Assembly (NCBI GenBank): GCA_030615605.1
Contig: JAUWYY010000001.1
Location: 239,183 to 303,182, forward strand
From: a bacterium
GTDB lineage: Bacteria > Armatimonadota > Zipacnadia > Zipacnadales > Zipacnadaceae
Length of the DNA: 64,000 bases
Direction of reading: 5' to 3'
The notes beneath the pieces are model-generated. The model saw nothing but the letters and a program-made list of their open reading frames with translations. It searched no databases and was not told where the DNA came from. Below are positions 9,938-18,335 of the stretch, one piece after another (the first letter of the stretch is position 1; the number at the start of each line of letters is the position of its first letter). The position numbers were made by a program, and so were the translations under genes.

Positions 9938-9966
9938 TGGACAGACCGGCTTGCCGGTGATACTAT
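9938..9966 (+). promoter_or_regulatory. Promoter with inverted repeat in the spacer
   Basis: TGGACA at 9938-9943 and TACTAT at 9961-9966 are spaced by 17 bases. The spacer carries a perfect dyad, ACCGGC-TT-GCCGGT, at 9945-9958, in the place where a regulator between -35 and -10 would bind. It precedes the glycosyltransferase gene. Confidence 0.5.
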
Positions 9967-9990
9967 GAACCGCGTAAGACCATCACAGCT

Positions 9991-11553
9991 GTGAGCAAGC
10001 AACAACGGATGAGCGAAACTGGCTCTGTAAATAAGTCGGGCGCAATCCTCCGCTTCGTATCCCGGCGACAGGAAGTTTGGTTGATTATCCTGTTGGCGCT
10101 GGTAGTACGCCTGGTGGCGATCAATGCCCCATATACCAGCATCCACTGGATCAAGCAGTTGCAGATCGCACCAATCGCCAAGAACTTCTACGAAGACGGC
10201 TATAACATTCTGTGGCCGGAGACCGACTACAGCGCCGACCGGCCCGGATACATTGAGATTGAGTTCCAACTCGTTACCTTTCTAACGGCTCTGCTGTATC
10301 CGATCTTTGGGATCCACGAATGGGTCGGCCGGGCAGTAACTGTTTCCTTCAGTATCGGTTCACTGGTCCTGCTCTACGGCGTGCTGCGTCGCTATCTGGG
10401 TGACCGACCGGCCACCTTTGGCCTGCTGTTTTTTGCCTTTGCTCCTTCCAACTGGTACTTCAGCCGGGTGCTGATGAGCGAACCACTGATGCTCTTTTTC
10501 TCAATTGGGCTGGTCTATTTCTTCTCATTGTGGCTGGGCGTGCCCCGAGATGCGCCTCAGCCAGCCAGGAGTGGCTTGCACTTCGGGCTGGCTGCGCTGT
10601 GCGGCGCGCTGGCCTTCTTAGTTAAATTGCCCACCCTTGTGTTGGTCTTTCCCCTGCTATTCATTGCCTATCGCCGCTACGGAGGGGCGCTGTTCAAACG
10701 ACCAATTCTGTATCTGTTCGCGATTCTGATGGTTCTGCCGGCGGCGGCTTACTATCATCACGCCCACGTCAATATCGGTGCTCACTACTTCACTGTTGGT
10801 GTCGGCTTCGGTGGCGGCATGTGGGCTTCGCTGGAGCATTTCTTGCGACCGGGAAATTACTCGTTGATGATGCAACGGTTGCTGAAAGACCACCTGACCG
10901 CTGTGGGCTTCGTATTGCTCCCCCTGGGGCTGCTGGCCTGCGACGACAGGGGGCGTTTTCGCTGGAATCTGTTTCATGTCTGGCTGGGCGCTATCGTTTT
11001 GTACTTTATTGTTGTAGCCGGGGGCAATCTCAGACAAACGTACTATCAGTTACCCCTGCTTATTCCGGCCAGTGGCCTGATCGGCCTGGGCTGGGATCGG
11101 ATCAGCCGTATCGGAAATGTCTCACGACTGCTAACGCCGGTGATGGTTGCCCTGTTCTTGTTCCTAGCTGTGTGGGGTGTGCAGCCGTTCTACGAGCAGC
11201 AGGTACCGGTTGTTGCGGCTGCTGCTGACCTGAATCAGATTGATCCTGCCAAGCAGCCGGTCATAGTGTTTCCTCCCGGTTTTGGCTGCCTCTATTACTT
11301 AGAGCGGCCCGGCTGGGTGGGCCGCGAAGGCTTCGGCAAGTCGCCCGGCCAGGTTGCTCCCGAGGACATCCCCAGCCCCGGATATGTGACCAACCGAATC
11401 AAACGCGGCGCCCGCTGGGTCGTCTACTTCGAGACAGCAGGCCCCGGCGCCCGGCCTGATCTGAAGAGGTATCTGGAGCAGACCTACTCGGTGGCCCTGG
11501 CGACAGAGGGTTACACAATTTATGAGCTGTCTGCGCCAAAGTTGGGTCAGTGA
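9991..11553 (+). CDS. Polytopic glycosyltransferase (PMT/ArnT-like, GT-C fold)
   Basis: Predicted membrane glycosyltransferase of 520 residues using a polyprenyl-phosphate sugar donor. About ten to twelve hydrophobic helices follow a short N-terminal tail. The first periplasmic loop after helix 1 has acidic residues (EDGYNILWPETDYS) where GT-C enzymes hold their catalytic aspartate or glutamate. The last 100 residues form a soluble domain. Start is uncertain: GTG 9991 gives the full frame and ATG 10009 is an alternative; neither has a clear ribosome site. Its stop overlaps the next gene's GTG by 3 bases, so the two are translationally coupled. Acceptor unknown. Confidence 0.75.
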   Translation: MSKQQRMSETGSVNKSGAILRFVSRRQEVWLIILLALVVRLVAINAPYTSIHWIKQLQIAPIAKNFYEDGYNILWPETDYSADRPGYIEIEFQLVTFLTALLYPIFGIHEWVGRAVTVSFSIGSLVLLYGVLRRYLGDRPATFGLLFFAFAPSNWYFSRVLMSEPLMLFFSIGLVYFFSLWLGVPRDAPQPARSGLHFGLAALCGALAFLVKLPTLVLVFPLLFIAYRRYGGALFKRPILYLFAILMVLPAAAYYHHAHVNIGAHYFTVGVGFGGGMWASLEHFLRPGNYSLMMQRLLKDHLTAVGFVLLPLGLLACDDRGRFRWNLFHVWLGAIVLYFIVVAGGNLRQTYYQLPLLIPASGLIGLGWDRISRIGNVSRLLTPVMVALFLFLAVWGVQPFYEQQVPVVAAAADLNQIDPAKQPVIVFPPGFGCLYYLERPGWVGREGFGKSPGQVAPEDIPSPGYVTNRIKRGARWVVYFETAGPGARPDLKRYLEQTYSVALATEGYTIYELSAPKLGQ

Positions 11554-12893
11554 GCCTACTGGATGCGCTGGAAAAGGCCCCCATTGTGTCTGACAATAGG
11601 ATTATCATAATTGGCGGTGGCATATCAGGGCTGACCGCTGCGTGGGAACTGGCCAGGCGGGGGCGCGAGGTTGTGCTGTTGGAGCGGCGGGATGTCCTGG
11701 GCGGCTTGGCGCGTTCGGCGCCGCTAAATGGCAAGCCGCTTGAGGTCTATTACCACTTTGTCTGTGGGGGCGACCGCCACCTGGTCGAGCTGGTCAAGGA
11801 GTTGGGCCTGGCTGACAGGCTCCACTGGCGCCCGGGCCGTACTAGTTACTTTGTCAAGGGCCAACTGTACCCTTTCACAACTGCAATAGACCTGTTGCGC
11901 TTCTCACCACTCAGTCTAACAGGTCGCCTGCGCCTTGGGCTGCATGCGCTGCGCTGTCGGCAAATGACCGACTGGCAGCGCCTGGAGCACCTCAGCGCCG
12001 AGCAGTGGCTGATTGACAGCGTCGGTCGCCAGGCCTACGAGGTAATCTGGCAGCCGCTGCTGGAGGTCAAGTTCGGTCGCCACTACGATAAGATTTCCGC
12101 ACCGTGGATCTGGCACCGGATTCATCGGTATTCTCAGTCCCGCACCAGCCTCCTGCGTCCTGAACAATTTGGTTACCTCGAAGGCGGCAGTGATACCCTG
12201 TTGACGGCTTTGCAGCAGGGCATAACGGCACAGGGCGGGGTCATTCGCACTGGCGTGGAGGCGTTTAGCCTAGACTGCTCGGGACAGAGGACAGAGGGAC
12301 TCGAAACCAGTAGCGGTTACTATAGGGCGGACACAATTGTCGCCGCCGTGCCGCTGCCGGAACTTGTTAGACTTCTGCCTGAGGACAGTGAGTATGGCAA
12401 GAAGCTATCCCAGATCCAATTCAGCAGCATCGCCTGTGTCCGGCTGGCCCTATGCCACAGCCTCACTCATAGCTTCTGGATCAATGTAAATGCTCCCGAT
12501 GTCGCCTTTAATGGCTTCATTGAGTATTCCAACCTCAATCCGTGGCGCGAGTACGCCGGCAGTGATGTACTATATGTTCCCTTCTACTTCGACTCGAACG
12601 ACGAGCGCAACGAGTGGCCGGACGCTCGCTTCATCGAATCAGCAACCCAGGGCCTACGGCTGATTCAACCGGAGTTCGCGCAGGAGTGGGTCGAAGAGGC
12701 TACGCTGAGCCGTGACCGTTATGGGCAGGCTATCTGCCCGCCTGGCTTCGGTGAGCGCGTGCCCGCTCTTCGGGCGCCGACAGAGGGGCTATATGTCCTG
12801 GATTCAACGCAGCTTTATCCGGCTGATCGGAATCTGAGTGGGATGATTAGGCTGGCGCGCTCAGTGAGTCAGATGGTGGTTGGCGAGCAGTAG
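11550..12893 (+). CDS. FAD-dependent amine-oxidase-like oxidoreductase
   Basis: Flavoprotein of 447 residues. The FAD-binding loop IIIIGGGISGLTAAWELARRG (about 20-40) is followed by LLERRDVLGGLARS, as in the amine oxidase/protoporphyrinogen oxidase/UDP-galactopyranose mutase superfamily. The C-terminal segment GLYVLDSTQLYPADRNLSG closes the FAD site. Overlap with the glycosyltransferase gene (GTGA at 11550-11553) suggests a joint role in making or modifying a polyprenyl-linked sugar or surface glycan. That role is inferred from context; the superfamily assignment is firm. Confidence 0.8.
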   Translation: MSLLDALEKAPIVSDNRIIIIGGGISGLTAAWELARRGREVVLLERRDVLGGLARSAPLNGKPLEVYYHFVCGGDRHLVELVKELGLADRLHWRPGRTSYFVKGQLYPFTTAIDLLRFSPLSLTGRLRLGLHALRCRQMTDWQRLEHLSAEQWLIDSVGRQAYEVIWQPLLEVKFGRHYDKISAPWIWHRIHRYSQSRTSLLRPEQFGYLEGGSDTLLTALQQGITAQGGVIRTGVEAFSLDCSGQRTEGLETSSGYYRADTIVAAVPLPELVRLLPEDSEYGKKLSQIQFSSIACVRLALCHSLTHSFWINVNAPDVAFNGFIEYSNLNPWREYAGSDVLYVPFYFDSNDERNEWPDARFIESATQGLRLIQPEFAQEWVEEATLSRDRYGQAICPPGFGERVPALRAPTEGLYVLDSTQLYPADRNLSGMIRLARSVSQMVVGEQ

Positions 12894-12914
12894 GGGAGCA
12901 AGCTGGCGAGGGCG

Positions 12915-13760
12915 CTATTGATCGGGGTTTTCTTCTGCCAGTAGTAGTGTGAATGTAAAGGTGCTGCCCTTGCCGACCTCGCTGATAACGGTCAATTCTC
13001 CGCCGTGCAATTCCACGAGATTGCGGCTCACTGGCAAGCCCAGGCCCCCTGAGGGGCCCGACTGGTCGTCGTTGTTGTATTGGGTAAATTCCTCGAAGAT
13101 TCTGTCATGATATTCTGCGGGGATGCCCGGCCCGTGGTCAATGACTGAGATTACTGCCTCCTGGCTGGTCGTGCGGGCCTGGATGGTGATCTCTGCTCCC
13201 GGGGGGCTGGCGTTGATGGCGTTTGATAGCAGGTTATGCAGCACCTGCTTGGTGCGGCGCTCGTCGGCATTGACGATAATATCCTCAGGTTCGATCGAGA
13301 TGCGGATGTCTATCTGCTTCTCCCAGGCCAGGCCGTGGATAATGTGGTAGACGGCATCAATTAACTCCTCTGCCGGTACCGGCCTGAGGTGCAACTCCAA
13401 TTTACCCACTTCCGCGCGGTACAGATCAATAACGTCGTTGAGCAGCGTCATTAGGTGCTCGGCGGCCTGTCGCACATTCCCCACTGCATCTTGCTGCTTG
13501 TCGGTCAGTGGACCGAGTATTTCCTGTTCCATCAGCTCGGCAAAGGCCATGATTGCATGCATCGGTGTCCGTATCTCGTGGCTCATGCCGGCCAGGATGC
13601 GAGTATTTCTCTCGCTCCTGGCCGCAAGCTGCTCATTGAGCTGTTCCAGTTCTTGGATTTGATTGTACAGCTCTTCTTCTCGGTGTTTGTGTTCGGTGAC
13701 ATCACACATTGGAGGGCTGGAGTCGCTGTTGGCCGTTTGCTTCGTGGCGTCCTGGTTCAC
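12915..13760 (-). CDS. Orphan histidine kinase, PAS-less
   Basis: Cytoplasmic sensor kinase of 281 residues. Residues about 19-45 (DVTEHKHREEELYNQI...) resemble the tail of a PAS/PAC domain running into a coiled coil. Then come the HisKA phosphoacceptor motif MSHEIRTPMHAI with His61, and an HATPase_c domain with N box NLLSNAINAS, G1 DHGPGIP and G2 GGLGLPVS. No transmembrane or complete sensory domain is present, and no response regulator is adjacent. GTG start at 13760 with GAGAGG just upstream. The N-terminus looks cut down from a longer PAS-kinase. Input and partner are unknown. Confidence 0.85.
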   Translation of the reverse strand: MNQDATKQTANSDSSPPMCDVTEHKHREEELYNQIQELEQLNEQLAARSERNTRILAGMSHEIRTPMHAIMAFAELMEQEILGPLTDKQQDAVGNVRQAAEHLMTLLNDVIDLYRAEVGKLELHLRPVPAEELIDAVYHIIHGLAWEKQIDIRISIEPEDIIVNADERRTKQVLHNLLSNAINASPPGAEITIQARTTSQEAVISVIDHGPGIPAEYHDRIFEEFTQYNNDDQSGPSGGLGLPVSRNLVELHGGELTVISEVGKGSTFTFTLLLAEENPDQ

Positions 13761-14021
13761 TGGTCCCTCTCAGGTACTACCAAATACAGAGTCAGTAGTT
13801 GGGTGACGTAGCTTGTTAGAAAGTGGTGTTCAGCGTGCACTGACGGTGCGGCGGTCTCCCGGCGTTACGTGGTGGGGCATGACCGAATTCACTGAGTTAA
13901 CTGGCTTGGCTAAGGGTGAACATTAACCATTATACAACATATTCACAGATATTGCAACTTTAGCCAAAAACCAGTCACAGAACCAGTTTCCCAGGAAATG
14001 GCAGTCGGTGTAGGTAGGAGG

Positions 14022-14513
14022 CTATGAACTGCTGGGGTAGCGACCAAATCCGCGCAGTAACACCAGGCCGAGCGCGACAGCGCCGGCACTGACCACCAGG
14101 GCGATCCAGATTTGTCCATACCAGGGTCGGGGAATCCACAGCAGGCAGTCCTGAATCATCCAGGAGGCGGGCCAGCCCGCGGCGACCTTCAGGCTGCCAT
14201 AGTAGATGAGCCGGGCCAGACCACCGGCAAATACAAAGACGCCCAGCTTGTGGCGCAGCCTACGGGCCACCAACAGAGCGGCAACGGTCAACAGAATGAC
14301 GAGAGCTACTTCGCTGGTTTGCTGACTGGAGATGAGCCAGTCAGGAGCCTGTTGCATCACATTTGGGTCGAAGTTGGCTGCCAGCGGGCCAATACCCAGG
14401 ATGCGGTGGACATACAGCCGGGCCGATGCCTGCAGGTAGCCAAGCGCCACGGCAAAGGCACTTAGCAGGGCCAGGTGATTGTAGTCCCAGCTTGGCGTCG
14501 GCTTGGTCTTCAT
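14022..14513 (-). CDS. Unrecognised integral membrane protein
   Basis: A 163-residue protein with about four hydrophobic segments (roughly 14-35, 66-84, 91-108 and 132-154) and charged connecting loops. A tryptophan-rich loop (CLLWIPRPWYGQIW) precedes the last helix. I recognise no family. It sits 49 bases downstream of valS on the same strand and may be carried on the valS transcript. No catalytic motif is visible. Confidence 0.65.
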   Translation of the reverse strand: MKTKPTPSWDYNHLALLSAFAVALGYLQASARLYVHRILGIGPLAANFDPNVMQQAPDWLISSQQTSEVALVILLTVAALLVARRLRHKLGVFVFAGGLARLIYYGSLKVAAGWPASWMIQDCLLWIPRPWYGQIWIALVVSAGAVALGLVLLRGFGRYPSSS

Positions 14514-14562
14514 ATCGCGCGAAGTCCAATCGAGTCGTCTATAGCAGCTCAGCGTCCCGTGA

Positions 14563-17223
14563 TTACCGCGAAATGCTGCTCAGAAGCTTGATCTGATTCC
14601 ACAACTTTTGCAGGTCGCGGTCAAATTCGGCCAGTTTATTGCGCTCCTTGTTAACGACTTCCTCAGGGGCCTTGTTCAAGAACTCGGAGTTCTGCAACTT
14701 CCCGACGCTGCGCTTGCGCAGCTTCTCCAGTTCGTTGACTTCTCGGTGGATGCGCTCGATTTCTTGTTCAATGTCAAGCGTCCCTGGCAGGTGCAGGTAG
14801 ATCTGCATACCTTCGCTCACTGCTGAGAGGGCATCCTGGGGGGGCTCGGCCGGGGCTGTTGTCAGGTTTAGCTCTTTGACTGTCGCCAGCGACGCGATTG
14901 CCTGTTGCTGGCTGGCAACAAGCGAGATTGTCTCGTCGTTGGGCGCTATTACAGTGACATCCGCCGGCTGGCCCGGGTTGATGGCAAGCTCGGCGCGCAG
15001 CGCTCGAATCTGCGTTATCACCGTCTGCAGCAAGCTCATCTGCTCTTCGGCCTCTTCGTCGCACCACTGCTCCTGCGACTGGGGATAAGGCTGGCGACTA
15101 ATGGTCTCGCCAGACTGCGGAAGTCGCTGCCAGATTTCTTCGGTGATGAATGGCATAAACGGGTGAATTGCCCGCAGGATCTCGTCCAGCAATATGTATA
15201 GGATTGTCTGCACGATTTCGCGCTGTGGACTGTCCTCGTCCGCGTACAGATCGATCTTGGCAAGCTCCACATACCAATCACAGAACTCGCCCCAAACGTA
15301 ATCATAGATAGCCTCGGCGGCCTGCGCCAGGTTGTAGCCTTCAAGCTGGCGCTGTACTTCGGCCAGCATTCGGCTGTGGTGGGACAGAATCCAGCGGTCA
15401 GCCAGGGAAAGCTCGACCTGTGCCAGATTCACCGGCTCAAAACCGTCCAGATTCATAATGACGAAGCGAGAGACATTCCACAGCTTGTTGCAAAAGTTGC
15501 GTGCTCCCACCAGGCGATCCGGCGAATAAGTGACGTCCTGGCCGTGGGTGATAAGCTGACAAAGGGCAAAGCGCATCGCGTCAGCGCCGTACTCATCCAT
15601 CAACTCGATGGGATCAACCGCGTTGCCCAGGCTCTTACTCATCTTCTGACCGTGTTCGTCGCGCACCAACCCGTGCAAAAAGACCTCACTGAATGGCTCC
15701 TCGCCAACGAGATGCCGGCCCATCATTATCATTCGGGCCACCCAGAAGTAGATGATGTCGTAGCCGGTCACCAGCACCGAGGTGGGGTAGAAGTAGTCCA
15801 GTTCGGGGGTCTCATCCGGCCAGCCCAGCGTCGAGAACGGCCAGAGTGCCGAGCTGAACCAGGTGTCCAGCACATCGGGGTCCTGCTGGATATTCTCGCT
15901 GCCGCAGTGAGCGCACTGGGTAGGGTCTTCGCGGGTGCAGGTCTCTTCTTCGCAGTCCTCGCAATACCACACAGGAATGGGATGGCCCCACCATAACTGC
16001 CGCGAGATGCACCAGTCCTGAGTGTTCTCCAGCCACTCGCGGTACACTTTCGTCCAGCGCTCGGGTATGAACCGCACCTGTCCGCTGTCCACCGCGGCCA
16101 GGCCCTCTTTTGCCAGCGGCTCCATGCTCACGAACCACTGTGTGGATACCAATGGCTCGACTACCGTATCGCACCTCTGGCATCTGCCTGGTGTGTGCTG
16201 GTAGTCTTCGATGCGTTCCAGCAATCCCTGCTCCTGGAGGTCAGCCACCACCTGTTCGCGACATTCGTAGCGATCCAGGCCGGCGTAGGGACCGGTTTCC
16301 TCGGTCATTTTGCCATCGCGATCGATGACCAGAATGGAGGGCAAATTGTGGCGTTGGCCGATCTCCAGGTCGTTAGGGTCGTGGGCGGGGGTCACCTTAA
16401 GCGCGCCGGTGCCGAACTCCATGTCTATGTAGTCGTCGGCCACAATCGGAATCTCCCGTTCCATCAGTGGCAGAATCACCGTCTGGCCGATCATCTCTTT
16501 ATACCGCTCGTCTTGCGGGTGGACGGCCACGCCAGTATCGCCGAGCATCGTCTCCGGACGGGTAGTCGCCACCACCACACCGGGGCCGCCGTCAGGTGCA
16601 GGGTAGCGGATGTGCCAGAGATGACCCTGGGCCAGCTCCCGTTCAACTTCCAGATCGGACAGCCCTGTGCCACAGCGCGGACACCAGTTGATCATCCGTG
16701 CCCCCCGGTAGATCAAGCCCTGCTCGTAGAGCGTGACAAAGGCCTCACGCACCGCCCGCGAGAGCCCCTCGTCCAGGGTGAAGCGCTCCCGCCGCCAATC
16801 CACCGAGACGCCGATGCGCTTGAGCTGGTCGGTGATGAGAGTGTGATGCTCTTCCTTTACTTCCCAGACTTTTTCCACAAACTTCTCGCGACCCAGATCG
16901 TATCGCGTCAGGCCCTCCTCTTCCAGTTGAGCCTCCACTACGTTCTGCGTGGCGATGCCGGCGTGGTCCGTGCCCGGCACCCAGAGCGCCTCGAAGCCCT
17001 TCATCCTGTGCCAGCGGATGAGCAGATCCTGGATGGTCTCGTCCAGCGCATGCCCCATGTGTAGAACGCCGGTGACATTAGGCGGGGGAATCACTATGCA
17101 GTAGGGCTGCTTGTCGGGAGCTACTTCAGCATCAAAAGCGCCGATTTCCAGCCAATATTGATAGATCCTGTCTTCCACTTGCTGCGGTTGGTAGGCTTTT
17201 TCCATCTCTGGTGCTTCGGACAT
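14563..17223 (-). CDS. valS: Valyl-tRNA synthetase
   Basis: Class I aminoacyl-tRNA synthetase of 886 residues that charges tRNA-Val. The HIGH-type motif PPNVTGVLHMGHAL is near residue 50, the CP1 editing domain follows (TTRPETMLGDTGVAVHP), the KMSKS motif (GQKMSKSLGN) is near 530, and a C-terminal coiled-coil arm covers about the last 70 residues. A cysteine pair group (CEDCEEETC...CAHC) in the body suggests a zinc site. Start ATG 17223 has AGAGGTG upstream. Expression should be controlled by the T-box leader at 17327-17602 with a GUC valine specifier. Confidence 0.97.
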   Translation of the reverse strand: MSEAPEMEKAYQPQQVEDRIYQYWLEIGAFDAEVAPDKQPYCIVIPPPNVTGVLHMGHALDETIQDLLIRWHRMKGFEALWVPGTDHAGIATQNVVEAQLEEEGLTRYDLGREKFVEKVWEVKEEHHTLITDQLKRIGVSVDWRRERFTLDEGLSRAVREAFVTLYEQGLIYRGARMINWCPRCGTGLSDLEVERELAQGHLWHIRYPAPDGGPGVVVATTRPETMLGDTGVAVHPQDERYKEMIGQTVILPLMEREIPIVADDYIDMEFGTGALKVTPAHDPNDLEIGQRHNLPSILVIDRDGKMTEETGPYAGLDRYECREQVVADLQEQGLLERIEDYQHTPGRCQRCDTVVEPLVSTQWFVSMEPLAKEGLAAVDSGQVRFIPERWTKVYREWLENTQDWCISRQLWWGHPIPVWYCEDCEEETCTREDPTQCAHCGSENIQQDPDVLDTWFSSALWPFSTLGWPDETPELDYFYPTSVLVTGYDIIYFWVARMIMMGRHLVGEEPFSEVFLHGLVRDEHGQKMSKSLGNAVDPIELMDEYGADAMRFALCQLITHGQDVTYSPDRLVGARNFCNKLWNVSRFVIMNLDGFEPVNLAQVELSLADRWILSHHSRMLAEVQRQLEGYNLAQAAEAIYDYVWGEFCDWYVELAKIDLYADEDSPQREIVQTILYILLDEILRAIHPFMPFITEEIWQRLPQSGETISRQPYPQSQEQWCDEEAEEQMSLLQTVITQIRALRAELAINPGQPADVTVIAPNDETISLVASQQQAIASLATVKELNLTTAPAEPPQDALSAVSEGMQIYLHLPGTLDIEQEIERIHREVNELEKLRKRSVGKLQNSEFLNKAPEEVVNKERNKLAEFDRDLQKLWNQIKLLSSISR

Positions 17224-17254
17224 TCGTACACCTCTGTACTGTGTTTACCTTATG

Positions 17255-17279
17255 GTAGGAGCGACATTCTTGTCGCGAC
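17255..17279. repeat. REP-like short palindrome in the valS leader
   Basis: GTAGGAGCGACATTCTTGTCGC contains a 6-pair stem GCGACA/TGTCGC around TTCT (17261-17276) and has the general look of bacterial REP elements. It lies between the T-box terminator and the valS ribosome site. No second clear copy was seen in the window. Confidence 0.4.
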
Positions 17280-17326
17280 TTCGGCGACTGTAGCTTGATC
17301 GGCATTAGCGGTCATCTTCACAAAAC

Positions 17327-17358
17327 AAAAAACCCCTCATCCCGATTGGGACGAGAGG
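17327..17358 (-). terminator. T-box conditional terminator
   Basis: An 11-pair stem (17333-17343 with 17348-17358, two G-U pairs) is followed on the minus strand by six T (17327-17332). It is the alternative fold to the antiterminator formed by the T-box sequence. Confidence 0.9.
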
Positions 17359-17602
17359 CGCTCAATGCTATTCTCCCGCGGTACCACCCAAATTTCGCCG
17401 GTTGTCCGGCGACTCTTGTGCGAATGCTTGGATTCGCTGCGCGCTAACGGGCGCTTCCGGGCGCCGCCTACTTGATTTCAGCGGCCCAACTTAGGGGCGA
17501 CCTTCCGCAGTGGGCAGTGCCGGCACTTTCACCTTTTCACCGGCTCGCTGCAACTGCCAATACCGCGTACTCCTCCCCGTCATAGTCTTTCGTCTCTAAT
17601 TT
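17327..17602 (-). ncRNA. T-box riboswitch (valine) upstream of valS
   Basis: Read on the minus strand, the leader has a stem I base GGGG/CCCC enclosing an AGUA-type bulge opposite GAAGGUCG. The GUC at 17499-17501 is the likely valine specifier and is followed by a purine as usual. The conserved T-box GGGTGGTACCGCGG is at 17376-17389, and its UGG would pair with the tRNA NCCA end. An 11-pair terminator stem with a T tract (17327-17358) follows. Uncharged tRNA-Val should favour the antiterminator and turn valS on. Confidence 0.93.
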
Positions 17603-17608
17603 GTCCAG

Positions 17609-17637
17609 AGTATACCCAAATTGGCGGATGCTGTCAA
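17609..17637 (-). promoter_or_regulatory. Promoter of the valS T-box transcript
   Basis: On the minus strand TTGACA (17632-17637) and TATACT (17609-17614) are separated by 17 bases, predicting a transcript start near 17602 and a leader of about 380 bases. Confidence 0.85.
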
Positions 17638-17726
17638 CAAACAGCTGCGGGGACTCTGCTCCATCGCTGCTCTATGACCTGTTTTCGCCAGACACGAGCC
17701 CACAAGAGTGTGAACGACCCGCTTTC

Positions 17727-17746
17727 AATAGCCGCGCGCGGCTATT
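17727..17746. repeat. 20-bp perfect palindrome downstream of the DinB-like gene
   Basis: AATAGCCGCG and its exact inverse meet with no loop. It lies 16 bases beyond the stop of the DinB-like gene and could act as a transcript-end stem or a protein site. No T tract follows on either strand, so I do not call it a terminator. Confidence 0.5.
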
Positions 17747-17762
17747 CAAAGTCGTGGTCGAT

Positions 17763-18236
17763 TCAGTTGTTGACATCCTGTGGCGGTCCTGCAATCTCAA
17801 TCTCGTCTGCAAAATGGTCTTTGAGGGAGTCCAGCACGTGCTGGACACTCTCTCGGACAGTCCGGCCATCTTCTGGCGGCCGCATGTCCAGGTACTCATC
17901 GCTGAGACATGCCAGTTCCCCAATGTATCGTCCAAATTCCTCGTTGGCTTGCCTGACGAAATGGGGAACGTGGAAATGGGGATCGTCTTGCCTGAGAGAT
18001 CCCCGGGTACGGACGAGATCCCGATGGTGCGTCCAGAAATGCCAGACCCACATCCGTAGGGTGTCGGTCACGGTGGCCCCGTCCGGCGAGACGTAGCCGA
18101 GTGTCTCGTATGACGCCAATTGCTGAATGCGCTGTGTCGCTACCTGTTGGGCCTCGTGCAGTTGGGCGATCAGCTTATTGATTTCCGTTCGGCTTCCAGA
18201 GGGGATGGGACGTTCGTTCGGGCCCTCTTCACACAT
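17763..18236 (-). CDS. DinB-like four-helix protein
   Basis: A 157-residue, mostly helical protein with histidines in the spacing seen in DinB/YfiT-type metal-binding bundles: MWVWHFWTHHRDLV in the first half and RESVQHVLDSLKDHF near the end. In this superfamily three histidines usually bind a metal that activates a thiol or other nucleophile; the exact reaction is unknown. AAGGAGG at 18244-18250 stands 7 bases before ATG 18236. A longer in-frame extension to 18284 is therefore unlikely to be translated. It sits between the valS leader and clpX. Confidence 0.65.
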   Translation of the reverse strand: MCEEGPNERPIPSGSRTEINKLIAQLHEAQQVATQRIQQLASYETLGYVSPDGATVTDTLRMWVWHFWTHHRDLVRTRGSLRQDDPHFHVPHFVRQANEEFGRYIGELACLSDEYLDMRPPEDGRTVRESVQHVLDSLKDHFADEIEIAGPPQDVNN

Positions 18237-18335
18237 GGTATTGCCTCCTTCGCAGGGATTTCCGCTATAGAACGGATCGGTCAAGACGAAAGCTAGATTG
18301 GTACATTTATCAGCCGCCGCTTTGCGCGAGCTGAT

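Noticed and set aside
16195..17064. 289-residue plus-strand frame inside valS
   Set aside because: It lies wholly antisense to valS, whose motifs are all intact; no domain is visible and the composition follows the opposite strand.
17727..17746. Palindrome as terminator of the DinB-like gene
   Set aside because: No T tract follows on the minus strand; kept only as an inverted repeat.
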